Below are positions 1 to 6,845 of a stretch of DNA of 18,717 nucleotides, piece after piece (the stretch's first letter is position 1; each line of letters opens with the position of its first letter). Source of the DNA: JAHFUI01 sp041485905. GTDB lineage: Bacteria; Acidobacteriota; Vicinamibacteria; Vicinamibacterales; CAVVIG01. Below the pieces are notes generated by a model. The model searched no databases and was not told where the DNA came from. It was given only the letters and a program-made list of their open reading frames with translations. The position numbers were made by a program, and so were the translations under genes. The DNA lies in the NCBI GenBank assembly GCA_041485905.1, contig JBGPKK010000090.1, positions 1 through 18,717 on the forward strand, given 5' to 3'.

Positions 1-60
1 CACGATGACGCGCCACCGCAACAGTCAACCTTCGGTATTGACCGGCTGAACGCAGGCGGA

Positions 61-69
61 TGCTAAAAT
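61..69 (+). promoter_or_regulatory. Possible extended -10 promoter for the cytochrome c gene
   Basis: TGCTAAAAT matches an extended -10 (TGn plus TAAAAT) about 40 nt before the chosen start at 110. A TTGACC lies at 38-43, but the 20-nt spacing is longer than usual, so the -35 is doubtful. Motif match only. Confidence 0.3.
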
Positions 70-109
70 CAGTCTTGATTGGCTATCTTGCGGCGTGAGG
101 AGGGCAAGC

Positions 110-517
110 GTGCGTGCATTTCTTGTGAAAGCACTTGTCGTTGTCGTCGGACTTCCGCTGGCGCCCCTCGCCGGCCTGCGCACAGCGGCTCAGGACAACC
201 CGGAAGCAGCCAAGATTCAAAACCCTGTGCAGCCGTCGCTCGAGTCGATCGCCGCGGGCAAGCAGGCGTTTACGCGATACTGCGCGAACTGCCACGGCCT
301 GAACGCTGAAGGCGGGCCGGGCAACGACCTGACGCCGCCCGCGCCTGACCTCACTGACAAAGAATGGAAGCACGGATCGACCGACGGCGAGATCTTCAAC
401 TCGATCAAGAACGGCGTCGCGCCCGACTTCAACATGGGCGCGTTTGGCGATCAGTTGAAGGATGAGGACATCTGGAAGGTCGTGAACTACATCCGATCGC
501 TCGCCAAGAAGAAATAG
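110..517 (+). CDS. Exported monoheme cytochrome c (class I, cbb3-subunit-III-like fold)
   Basis: The product is 135 residues and probably a periplasmic or anchored electron carrier. An N-terminal hydrophobic segment (about residues 5-25) acts as signal or anchor. The heme c site CANCH is at about 58-62. A candidate distal Met lies in PDFNMGAF at about residue 109, followed by the typical C-terminal helix DEDIWKVVNYIRSL. I chose the GTG at 110 over the upstream in-frame GTG at 95 because AGGAGG at 98-103 sits 6 nt before it, whereas the 95 start would place that sequence inside the gene. The gene converges on the large heme/propeller gene at 608-2776. They could be redox partners, but convergent orientation is weak evidence. 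The heme motif and fold are clear; the partner and pathway are unknown. Confidence 0.88.
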   Translation: MRAFLVKALVVVVGLPLAPLAGLRTAAQDNPEAAKIQNPVQPSLESIAAGKQAFTRYCANCHGLNAEGGPGNDLTPPAPDLTDKEWKHGSTDGEIFNSIKNGVAPDFNMGAFGDQLKDEDIWKVVNYIRSLAKKK

Positions 518-528
518 TGGTCGGGACT

Positions 529-601
529 GGAGGCCGGGGACTAGAGGCTGGAAAAACTTCAGAGTATTTCCCAAGCCCCCAGACTCTAGCCTCCAGCCTC
601 C
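529..601. repeat. Imperfect inverted repeat between convergent genes (possible bidirectional terminator)
   Basis: Arms 529-551 and 579-601 pair at 19 of 23 positions around a 27-nt loop. The arms are built from GGAGGCTGGAGGCTAGAG-like units. It fills the gap between the stop at 517 and the stop at 608-610, where a shared terminator would be expected. There is no clean T-run, so it could instead be a dispersed intergenic repeat of this genome. Confidence 0.5.
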
Positions 602-607
602 GTCTGT

Positions 608-2776
608 CTACTTCGAGAGCGGTGTCGGCCTGACCTGGAACTTCACGAGCTGGCTGGTTTCGCCCTTTCCACCTTCGCCGTGGAACGGTGCGCGAGTCGA
701 GAGCGAGGTATAGATGGCCTTGCCCTTCCAGCCTGTGTTCGGATCGTCAATTCGCCCGTCCATACCTTTCGCAAAAAAGCCCATCGGATACGGCACCCGC
801 AACGTCAGGAACTTGCCATCGACCAACGCCAGCAGCGCTTCCGATTCGTTGCCTGTGGCAATCGGGACATCCTTGCCGACGCCGAGCATGTCGAACTGGT
901 CAACGAAATTGTAGTAGAGCGAATCCGCGCTCGCTGAATCAGACGCGCCCTTGTAGTTCGGTCCAGGCGCGGCATACAGCTTCCAGCCCTCGGGACAGTG
1001 CGATCCCGTCGCCGTCGCGCCGTTCAGCGGGCCCTTGCAGAGGCGACGGTCGAGGCTCGCGAGCTGACCGCTCGACAGCACCGTCCAGACGACGCCCTTG
1101 CTGTCGACATCCATGCCACGGGGCGCAAAGCCGGAGCCGGATGCTTTCGCGTTGTTGAACGGCACTTCGTAGTACTCGGAGAGCGCCGTGGCGGGCGGAT
1201 TGGGTCCCGGAACCAGGCGCATGAGGCCGCCGGGCATACCCTGGACCGTTCCCCAGACCGAGCCGTCGGGCGCCGGCGACACGCCGTAGAACGTGCCGTT
1301 GATCCGGTGGTCCTTCGTCGGATCGATCGGTTGGTCGGGCTCGGTGTACGCATCCCGCTTCCCGTTGCCGTTGGTGTCGAGGATGAACGCGGTCCAGCCC
1401 TGCGCCTTCTGCTCGTCGTGCGTCTTGTCCCAGATCTTCGTGTCGAACCAGCCCTCGACCCCGGCGGGGCCAAAGGACGACCACAAGATGTCGTTCTTGT
1501 CGAGATTCACGTGACCCGAGCTGAAGCACGTGTCGATCGGCGTGGTTTGCTTCGTTTTCGGATCGTACATCTCGAGCTGCCGGCCGCTTTGGTTGAGTGG
1601 GAACAACTTGGCCGACGGATGATCCGATCCAGCCTGACACCATGGCATCGTCTGGTTCTGCCGGATTCGTGACGCGGCCCAGACCCGGGCCTGACCGTCC
1701 ATCGCGAAGCTGTGCGTGCTGGTCTGGCTGTTCCAGATTGCTTCCTCGCCCCAGTACGGCGACGGCTGCGGCGGTGGCGTGTTGGCCGCGCTCGGGGTCT
1801 TCGGATCGCGAACTGTCAGCTTCACCTGGCCAGCGACATTGCGCGTCGGGTCGATGGTCGGCATGTAATCGGCGCTCTCTTCGAGCGCGCCGTACACAGG
1901 CCCGTTGGCGTTCACCGTGGGATTGCGCTTGTCCGTCGCAATTTCATCGTGGGCATACGTCTTCGCATCGGCCCAATCCCACATGGTGATCACGACGTTG
2001 CGCTCCTTGCCCTGCGGTCGCGCCGGCGTGGCGGTCGGCAGCTCGCCGGCCGTAATCCGATCGGTCCAGTTCGCGTACATCGCCACCGCGCGCGCGCGGC
2101 CCACCTGGCCGAAGCGGTTGTTCATCCCCCCGCCAGCCTGGCCGGCCTGAATGCGTCGCTCCCACGCCTCGGTCGTTTTCGAGCCCGCGAAGCTCGGGTG
2201 AAGCTCGCGCGTCGCCTTTGAACCCAACTGATGACAACCACTGCAGCCGTCCGTGTTGATGACGTTGCGGATCCACTCGCCCTGGCTCTTGACGTTGGGG
2301 GAAATCCCATTGCCCTGCGGTCCCGTGCCCGGAAAGTCGGTCTTGGGCGGAACCTCAAGCAGCGAGAACCAATACTGCGCAGGGTAATAGGCCGCCGCCG
2401 CTCTCGCGTTCGGCGAGGCCACGGCTTTCAAGTTCAGCCTCTTGCCGGGCGCCGCCTTCACTTTCTCCGAATCGACGAGTCCGTACCCGCGGACCCAGAC
2501 GTCGTAGCTCCCCTTGGGCAGGTCCGGCACGAGGTACCGCCCCTGGTCGTCGGTGACGACGCTCTTGATCAGCCGGGTCGGCGTATCCCTGGTTTCCGCA
2601 ATCACCCAGACGCCAGCCTCAGGCCCTTTCGCTCCCGTGACGACGCCGCCAATGTCGTCCCCGTCGATGGCGACTGTTCCGGTCGGGGCCTGGCCGGCGC
2701 GCAGGACGGTCAGCGAAGCCGCCACGAGTAGGCCAGACGCGATAGCCGCGGTGCGTGAAAACAAGCTCTTGCTCAT
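608..2776 (-). CDS. Exported carboxypeptidase-regulatory / cytochrome c / beta-propeller-like fusion protein
   Basis: The product is 722 residues. It has a signal peptide (about 1-28, ending LRAGQA), then a carboxypeptidase-regulatory-like beta-sandwich at about 41-118 (VVTDDQGRYLVPDLPKGSYDV). A single c-type heme site CSGCH is at 178-182. The long C-terminal part carries recurrent motifs such as FAMDGQARVWAAS, GVSPAPDGSVWGTV and GMDVDSKGVVWTVLSS, which resemble blades of a streptogramin-lyase (Vgb)/NHL propeller. The start is the ATG at 2776, with AAGGAG about 7 nt upstream. The frame stays open further upstream, but that extension lacks homology and would overlap the binding-protein gene at 2927. 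A role as a periplasmic heme enzyme or sensor is inference. Substrate unknown. Several extra Cys residues occur in the propeller part. Confidence 0.82.
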   Translation of the reverse strand: MSKSLFSRTAAIASGLLVAASLTVLRAGQAPTGTVAIDGDDIGGVVTGAKGPEAGVWVIAETRDTPTRLIKSVVTDDQGRYLVPDLPKGSYDVWVRGYGLVDSEKVKAAPGKRLNLKAVASPNARAAAAYYPAQYWFSLLEVPPKTDFPGTGPQGNGISPNVKSQGEWIRNVINTDGCSGCHQLGSKATRELHPSFAGSKTTEAWERRIQAGQAGGGMNNRFGQVGRARAVAMYANWTDRITAGELPTATPARPQGKERNVVITMWDWADAKTYAHDEIATDKRNPTVNANGPVYGALEESADYMPTIDPTRNVAGQVKLTVRDPKTPSAANTPPPQPSPYWGEEAIWNSQTSTHSFAMDGQARVWAASRIRQNQTMPWCQAGSDHPSAKLFPLNQSGRQLEMYDPKTKQTTPIDTCFSSGHVNLDKNDILWSSFGPAGVEGWFDTKIWDKTHDEQKAQGWTAFILDTNGNGKRDAYTEPDQPIDPTKDHRINGTFYGVSPAPDGSVWGTVQGMPGGLMRLVPGPNPPATALSEYYEVPFNNAKASGSGFAPRGMDVDSKGVVWTVLSSGQLASLDRRLCKGPLNGATATGSHCPEGWKLYAAPGPNYKGASDSASADSLYYNFVDQFDMLGVGKDVPIATGNESEALLALVDGKFLTLRVPYPMGFFAKGMDGRIDDPNTGWKGKAIYTSLSTRAPFHGEGGKGETSQLVKFQVRPTPLSK

Positions 2777-2875
2777 GCGGGACTCCTTCGGAGAATGAAG
2801 CATCGTGCGCGAACGGTCACCAGCGAGACGAAGCGATAATAGAAATGCCGGATCACAGGGAAACGGGATGAGAGG

Positions 2876-2904
2876 ACGGTAACCCCGGCGAAATGACTTG
2901 TCAA
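2876..2904 (-). promoter_or_regulatory. Possible promoter for the heme/propeller gene
   Basis: On the minus strand, TTGACA (2904-2899) is followed after 17 nt by TACCGT (2881-2876). The -35 is perfect and the -10 weak (3 of 6). It lies 100 nt upstream of the ATG at 2776, within the 150-nt gap to the divergent binding-protein gene. Confidence 0.35.
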
Positions 2905-2926
2905 CAACACTGTCAGCGGAGGTGCC

Positions 2927-3961
2927 ATGCGCCCGACTCCAGGCCGATCCCGGAATAAACGCCTTGCGGTCCTTGTCGCGGTTGCTGTGGCTGCCCTTGG
3001 AGGAGAAAGCACGGCCGCGGCGCAAGGGCGGGTGCTGCGCATCAGGCAACGGGGCACGCTCGTCTGCGGCGTGGCGCCTGGGGTGGCGGGCTTCGCTCGC
3101 GTGGACGAGCGGGGTCGTTACAGCGGTCTCGACGTCGACGTCTGCCGCGCGGTCTCCGCCGCAATCTTCGGCACCCCGGACCACGTCCGCTACGAACAGG
3201 CAGCGTCCGTCGAGCAGTTTCAGACCACGCCCGACATCGACATCGTCTCGCGGCGGCTGACGTGGTCGCTCCAGCGCGAAGGCATGGGGCTGCTGTTCGG
3301 GCCTGTGATGTTTTACGACGGACAGGGCTTCCTGGTGCCGGCCAGGCTTCCCGCGCAGAAGGTTCGTCAACTGTCGAATGCCCGCATCTGTGTCGTGGCC
3401 GGTGGCTTGAGCGAGTCCAATCTGACGACCTACTTCCGGTCGCACAACCTGACGCTGCGGAAAATACTGATACAAACCGGACAACTGGAAGCCGAGCTCT
3501 CGGCCGGGCGCTGCGACGCCTTCACCGCCGACGTCTCGGAGCTGGGATCCCTGCGGAGCGGGACGGGGAAGCCCGACACCTTCCGGATTCTTTCGGAGCA
3601 GATCTCAAAAGAGCCGCTCGCGCAGCTGGTGCGCGAGACCGATGTCGATTTGTTCGACGTGCTGCGCTGGACGATTTTCGCGATGATCGACGCGGAGGAG
3701 CTGGGCGTAAAGGCAGGAAACGTCGCAGAGATGGCGAAGAGCGGCAATCCGGATGTGCGGCGGCTGCTCGGCGTCACGCCCGGTAACGGCAAAGCGTTGG
3801 GGCTGGACGAAGCGTGGGCCTACAACGTCGTCAAGACGGTCGGCAACTATGGAGAGGTCTACGAGCGAAACGTCGGGACGGGCAGCCCCCTCAAGCTGCC
3901 GCGAGGTGTCAACGCGTTGTGGTCCGCCGGCGGCTTGATGTTCGCGCCACCCTTACGATGA
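2927..3961 (+). CDS. AapJ-like periplasmic amino-acid binding protein (ABC transporter, SBP_bac_3 type), orphan
   Basis: The product is 344 residues, close to the usual size of general L-amino-acid binding proteins. It has a signal peptide with Arg/Lys-rich start (about 1-32, ending STAAA-QG). The family signature runs GTLVCGVAPGVAGFARVD and YSGLDVDVCRAVSAAIFG. The mature protein ends with the family's C-terminus GVNALWSAGGLMFAPPLR. Known members deliver amino acids to an AapQMP-type permease/ATPase. No permease or ATPase gene is in this window, so the protein is an orphan here and may serve a distant transporter or have another sensing role. GGAGG at 2918-2922 lies 4 nt before the ATG. Its last 59 bases are partly duplicated at 5924-5979. 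Confidence 0.85.
   Translation: MRPTPGRSRNKRLAVLVAVAVAALGGESTAAAQGRVLRIRQRGTLVCGVAPGVAGFARVDERGRYSGLDVDVCRAVSAAIFGTPDHVRYEQAASVEQFQTTPDIDIVSRRLTWSLQREGMGLLFGPVMFYDGQGFLVPARLPAQKVRQLSNARICVVAGGLSESNLTTYFRSHNLTLRKILIQTGQLEAELSAGRCDAFTADVSELGSLRSGTGKPDTFRILSEQISKEPLAQLVRETDVDLFDVLRWTIFAMIDAEELGVKAGNVAEMAKSGNPDVRRLLGVTPGNGKALGLDEAWAYNVVKTVGNYGEVYERNVGTGSPLKLPRGVNALWSAGGLMFAPPLR
3901..3959 (+). repeat. Source copy of the duplicated 3' end of the AapJ-like gene
   Basis: This stretch encodes the family C-terminus GVNALWSAGGLMFAPPLR. It aligns with 5924-5979 on the same strand at 50 of 56 aligned bases plus one in-frame 3-nt gap. Similarity stops abruptly on both sides. Confidence 0.75.
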
Positions 3962-4217
3962 CCAAGTCCGCCTTCAGTTGCGCAACTCCGTGCTCGACGG
4001 CGTCTGATGAGCGAGAATTCTTTGGGCTTCTCTCAGCATCGTCAGCGGTCTCGGTCTCGGACGATAGGCGCGATTAGCGAGGGGGCAGTTAACCGAAGAG
4101 GCCTTATCTTCGGGACCGTTCGGCGCACGGTGGAAACGAGACTTGGACTAGACTTCGGCGTGAGAGCTGGCGAGACTTGTCTTCGTTAAGCCGTGGCGCC
4201 GGCCAGGAGGTTACTTC
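3962..4217. other. Non-coding gap with a small hairpin
   Basis: No credible gene is seen in these 256 nt. A perfect 7-bp stem, CCGAAGA (4093-4099) with TCTTCGG (4107-4113) and a 7-nt loop, is present without a T-run. It could mark the end of the binding-protein transcript or part of the next gene's leader. Confidence 0.35.
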
Positions 4218-4886
4218 ATGAGCATCCGACTGTTGGTCCTGCTCGTTGCTGTCCTTCCAGCGGTCGCGCTGGAGGGTCAGGCACCGCTGCCTCCGGACAT
4301 CAATCCGGTGACGCTCTCGCGGCTGCCGCCGGTCACGCGGAGCGATCTGGATGCCGAGGGCCAGCGCATCTTTGACGCCAGGCCTGCCGCGACCCCGGGC
4401 CCCGGCCCCGGGCACGTCACGATCTACAGCCCGAAGCTCGCCGAGGGATTGGGCCCGCTGGGTCGCGCCTTGGGAGTTCCGAGCGGCGAGGGGAGCCCCA
4501 TGGGCCCCCGATATTTCCAGCTGGTGGTGTTGCTGACCGCGAGGGAGATCGACCAGCAGTACGAGTGGTCCGCGCACGAGCCCGCGGGCCTGCGGGCTGG
4601 GCTGGAACAGTCGGTCATTGACGTCGTGAAATACGACAAGGACGTGACGGGGCTGGCCGAAAAGGACGCCACGGTGATCCGGTTTTTTCGCGCCCTCTTT
4701 CGCGAGCACAAGGTCAGTAGTGATCTGTGGGCCAAGATGGTGGAGGGGTTCGGACGGCAGCGCTCGGTCGAGATGATGGCGCTCATGGGCGACTACTTCA
4801 CGGTGGGCATGATGATGAACGCCGTCGATCAGCACCTTCCGCCGACGCGCCAGCCGCTGCTGCCAGCGCTGACGCGAGGACGATAG
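4218..4886 (+). CDS. Exported carboxymuconolactone-decarboxylase (CMD/AhpD-fold) family protein
   Basis: The product is 222 residues, with a signal peptide of about 20 residues (RLLVLLVAVLPAVALEGQA). The CMD-like core is at about 95-185. Its family motif YEWSAHEPAGLRAGL contains Glu116 and His120, in a helix where relatives place their proton-relay residues. There is no CxxC, so it is not a thiol-active AhpD peroxidase. Exported CMD proteins of this kind are usually uncharacterised; lactone or small aromatic chemistry is only a guess from the family name. AGGAGG at 4205-4210 is 7 nt before the ATG, which fixes the start. It converges on a VOC gene, and a second CMD/VOC neighbourhood occurs at 13546-14211. 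Confidence 0.8.
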   Translation: MSIRLLVLLVAVLPAVALEGQAPLPPDINPVTLSRLPPVTRSDLDAEGQRIFDARPAATPGPGPGHVTIYSPKLAEGLGPLGRALGVPSGEGSPMGPRYFQLVVLLTAREIDQQYEWSAHEPAGLRAGLEQSVIDVVKYDKDVTGLAEKDATVIRFFRALFREHKVSSDLWAKMVEGFGRQRSVEMMALMGDYFTVGMMMNAVDQHLPPTRQPLLPALTRGR

Positions 4887-4907
4887 GCTGTACTTAGACG
4901 ATACAGC
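4887..4907. terminator. Weak hairpin between convergent CMD and VOC genes
   Basis: GCTGTA (4887-4892) and TACAGC (4902-4907) form a perfect 6-bp stem with a 9-nt loop directly after the stop at 4886. There is no T-run. It is a possible terminator only by position. Confidence 0.25.
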
Positions 4908-4937
4908 ATTCAGCACCTGAGACCGGTCAGATGACGT

Positions 4938-5879
4938 TTACTTCTTTGAACCGGCTTTGCGTTTTGCAGCTTTCTTCTTCTTCGCGCTCTTGGTCTTCTT
5001 CGCGCTCTTTGTCTTCGGCTTCGCCTTTGCGGCGGTCTTGTTTTTCGCAGCCGGCTTCTTCTTCGCCGCGTGCTTCTTCGTCGCGGCCGGTTGTGCCGCG
5101 GCCACCGACCGAACCGAGTGAACGGCAAACATGGCGCCCTGCGGATCGGTGCCCATCGAAATCCATCCGCCGCCGGGCACTTCCGCGGGGCCGTGCATGA
5201 TCTCAGCGCCGAGCGCCTTCGCTGTGGCCGTCGCGGTCTTCACGTCCGCTACCTTTAGATAAGGCAGCCACGCAGGCGCACCCGGCTGCCGCGGCGGTTT
5301 GACGTACATCCCGCCGAACGCCTCTTTCGATCCGGCCGGCGCGAACATCCGGTAGACGCCCATCGCGCCCATGTCCATGTCATGCGTGATCGTCCAGCCA
5401 AACAGCTGCTGATAGAACGCGAACGCGGCACTCAAATCGGTCGTCGTCAACTCGTGCCACGAGCAATGTCCGAGCGGCACGTCGACGGATCTCTGATACG
5501 GCTGCGGCGACTGGTAGATCGCGAACACCGCGCCCAGCGGATCCTGGAGAACGGCGAAGCGCCCGCCACCGCCCATATCCGCCGGCGGCTTGATGATCGT
5601 GCCGCCAAGCGACTCGGCCTGCCGCGCGGACTCTTCCACATTCAACGTGCCGATGTACGAGAGCCAGTTCGGCGACGCGCTCATGACTTTCGCACCTGCG
5701 CCAAGCGTCACCAGTCCGCCCATTCGGCCGGCGCTCGCGACGAGGAGCATGAACGAAGGAGCGCCCGGTACTGGTTGGGTCTTCAGCCCGGCGACCTTCG
5801 CGTAGAAGGCCGCAGCCGACGTCGCGTCGGTCGTCATCAGCTCGTGCCAGACAAACTGTCCGAGAATCGTGTCGCTCAT
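4938..5879 (-). CDS. Double-VOC (glyoxalase/bleomycin-resistance fold) protein with a lysine-rich histone-H1-like tail
   Basis: The product is 313 residues with no signal peptide. Two VOC domains occupy about 5-120 and 128-255. Each opens with a WHEL motif (FVWHELMTTD, CSWHELTTTD) and ends with a DPLGAVFAIYQ / DPQGAMFAVHS strand, as in the CFP32/Rv0577-like double-VOC family. Residues 261-313 form a low-complexity tail of 53 residues, 22 of them Lys, made of AAKKK, KTKSAKK and KRKAGSKK units. Such tails are known from bacterial histone-H1-like DNA-binding proteins. Whether this one binds nucleic acid, polyphosphate or the cell surface is unknown. The start is the ATG at 5879, with GGAG close upstream. 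The gene may be the last of the minus-strand operon, being 52 nt after the 5932-6498 gene. Confidence 0.85.
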   Translation of the reverse strand: MSDTILGQFVWHELMTTDATSAAAFYAKVAGLKTQPVPGAPSFMLLVASAGRMGGLVTLGAGAKVMSASPNWLSYIGTLNVEESARQAESLGGTIIKPPADMGGGGRFAVLQDPLGAVFAIYQSPQPYQRSVDVPLGHCSWHELTTTDLSAAFAFYQQLFGWTITHDMDMGAMGVYRMFAPAGSKEAFGGMYVKPPRQPGAPAWLPYLKVADVKTATATAKALGAEIMHGPAEVPGGGWISMGTDPQGAMFAVHSVRSVAAAQPAATKKHAAKKKPAAKNKTAAKAKPKTKSAKKTKSAKKKKAAKRKAGSKK

Positions 5880-5923
5880 TGGCTCCGTTCCTCGGCGCGG
5901 GCCGCGCTCAGGATGGTTTTGAT

Positions 5924-5979
5924 GCGAGGCGTCAACGCGTTGTGGTTCGCCGTCGGCCTGTTCGCGCCACACTGACGAT
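5924..5979 (+). pseudogene. Relic copy of the 3' end of an AapJ-like binding-protein gene
   Basis: Read on the plus strand it gives RGVNALWFAVGLFAPH and a stop, the conserved C-terminus of the AapJ family. It matches 3901-3959 at 50 of 56 aligned bases with one 3-nt gap, and the similarity extends a few bases past the present stop. The rest of the gene is missing. It lies antisense across the last 16 codons, stop included, of the gene at 5932-6498. Confidence 0.65.
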
Positions 5980-6498
5980 TGCGAACAGCAGGAGGGCGCC
6001 GGTCAGGATGATCCACGCGTAAGGCGGCGCATCGGCGGTGCTCAGTCCCGCCGCCCTGACGTCGCCTGAGACGACCGGATCCAACCTGACCTCGAGCTCA
6101 ACCGTGCCTTGCGCCTTCCGGGGCATTCGCGTGATCGTGGCCCGCCTGTAGCCCGCCACGTTGACGGTGATCGCGAACGCCTTGACATCGACCTGCTCGC
6201 CGATCTCCTTGATCCCCGCCCCGACGTCCGGACTTCTGAAGTGACCGGGCTTGTCGTTGGTGAAGGGGAAGCTGAGGCCGGTTGCCGTGTCCGTGAGCAC
6301 GAAGTACACCGAGTCCGTGACCGAACGGCCGGTCTGGCTGTCCTTGATCCGTCCGTAATACACCAGATCGATCTTGCCGTTTTTCGCGGGAGCGAAGAAT
6401 TCTTCGCCGTTGGCCCAGGCCGTGCCTGCGAGCGACAGGATGAACCCCGGGAAGAACAGAAGTATGGCGATTGAGCGGAATACAGACTCGCGTTTCAT
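5932..6498 (-). CDS. Exported, C-terminally anchored beta-sandwich-like protein of unknown function
   Basis: The product is 188 residues. The signal peptide is about 1-29 (cleavage near AWA-N). An extracytoplasmic domain at about 30-150, rich in alternating beta pattern, contains GYRRATITRMPRKAQGTVEL, which resembles an Ig/carboxypeptidase-regulatory fold. One transmembrane helix is at about 158-177, and the tail is basic (ARTGRRRTTTR). AGGAGG about 6 nt before the ATG supports the start. The gene begins 26 nt after the three-helix protein gene and so belongs to the amine-oxidase operon. Its last 15 residues are encoded antisense to the AapJ relic, so the present C-terminus was probably acquired by a rearrangement. 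I do not recognise a named family. Confidence 0.75.
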   Translation of the reverse strand: MKRESVFRSIAILLFFPGFILSLAGTAWANGEEFFAPAKNGKIDLVYYGRIKDSQTGRSVTDSVYFVLTDTATGLSFPFTNDKPGHFRSPDVGAGIKEIGEQVDVKAFAITVNVAGYRRATITRMPRKAQGTVELEVRLDPVVSGDVRAAGLSTADAPPYAWIILTGALLLFAIVSVARTGRRRTTTR

Positions 6499-6524
6499 CC
6501 CGGCCTCCTCTGTCTGCGTCCATC

Positions 6525-6845
6525 CTACAGGAACCAGCGTCGCTCGTAGACAAGCAGCAAGACGACGATGACCAGTGGCACGGCCCAGGCCCAGGCGGGC
6601 GACAGCCGTTCAGCCAATTGACGCGGCACCAACAGGGCGATCGCCGCGCTGACGACCGCGGCGGCCGTCACCCACCCGTACCACAGGATGGCCGGACCGT
6701 CCTGAGGCGTGATCTTGACATGAAACGTGCGCCGGTCGGGATAGTACCGAAACGGCGCCCAGTCCATGTAGAAGCACGCGAGGTACACGATGCCGAAGAG
6801 CATGGAGAAGATCTCGACCGCAGGGCGTCTCTCTGAAGAGGTCAC
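6525..6845 (-). CDS. Small three-helix membrane protein
   Basis: The product is 106 residues if started at the GTG at 6845, which overlaps the upstream stop as GTGA. AAGGA lies about 8 nt before it. Longer in-frame starts up to 6896 would run 50 nt into the previous gene with a hydrophilic, unlikely leader. Transmembrane helices are at about 11-29, 51-73 and 82-101. The loop after helix 1 is aromatic and basic (PFRYYPDRRTFHVKI). The C-terminus YERRWFL is probably cytoplasmic. The function is unknown. Coupling to the His-rich membrane protein suggests the two form one complex. Confidence 0.72.
   Translation of the reverse strand: MTSSERRPAVEIFSMLFGIVYLACFYMDWAPFRYYPDRRTFHVKITPQDGPAILWYGWVTAAAVVSAAIALLVPRQLAERLSPAWAWAVPLVIVVLLLVYERRWFL

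Noticed and set aside
83..574. 163-codon minus-strand frame opposite the cytochrome c gene
   Set aside because: Antisense shadow; the plus strand encodes a clear CANCH cytochrome with a matching ribosome site.
2777..3484. N-terminal extension of the large minus-strand heme/propeller frame (open to 3484)
   Set aside because: It lacks family character, overlaps the well-supported binding-protein gene, and a signal peptide with a good ribosome site starts at 2776.
4104..4916. 270-codon minus-strand frame opposite the exported CMD gene
   Set aside because: The plus-strand CMD gene has a signal peptide, family motif and strong ribosome site; the antisense frame has none.
4938..5096. Repetitive TTCTTC-rich DNA as a possible microsatellite or CRISPR-like array
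   Set aside because: It is the coding sequence for the Lys-rich tail and has no regular repeat-spacer structure.
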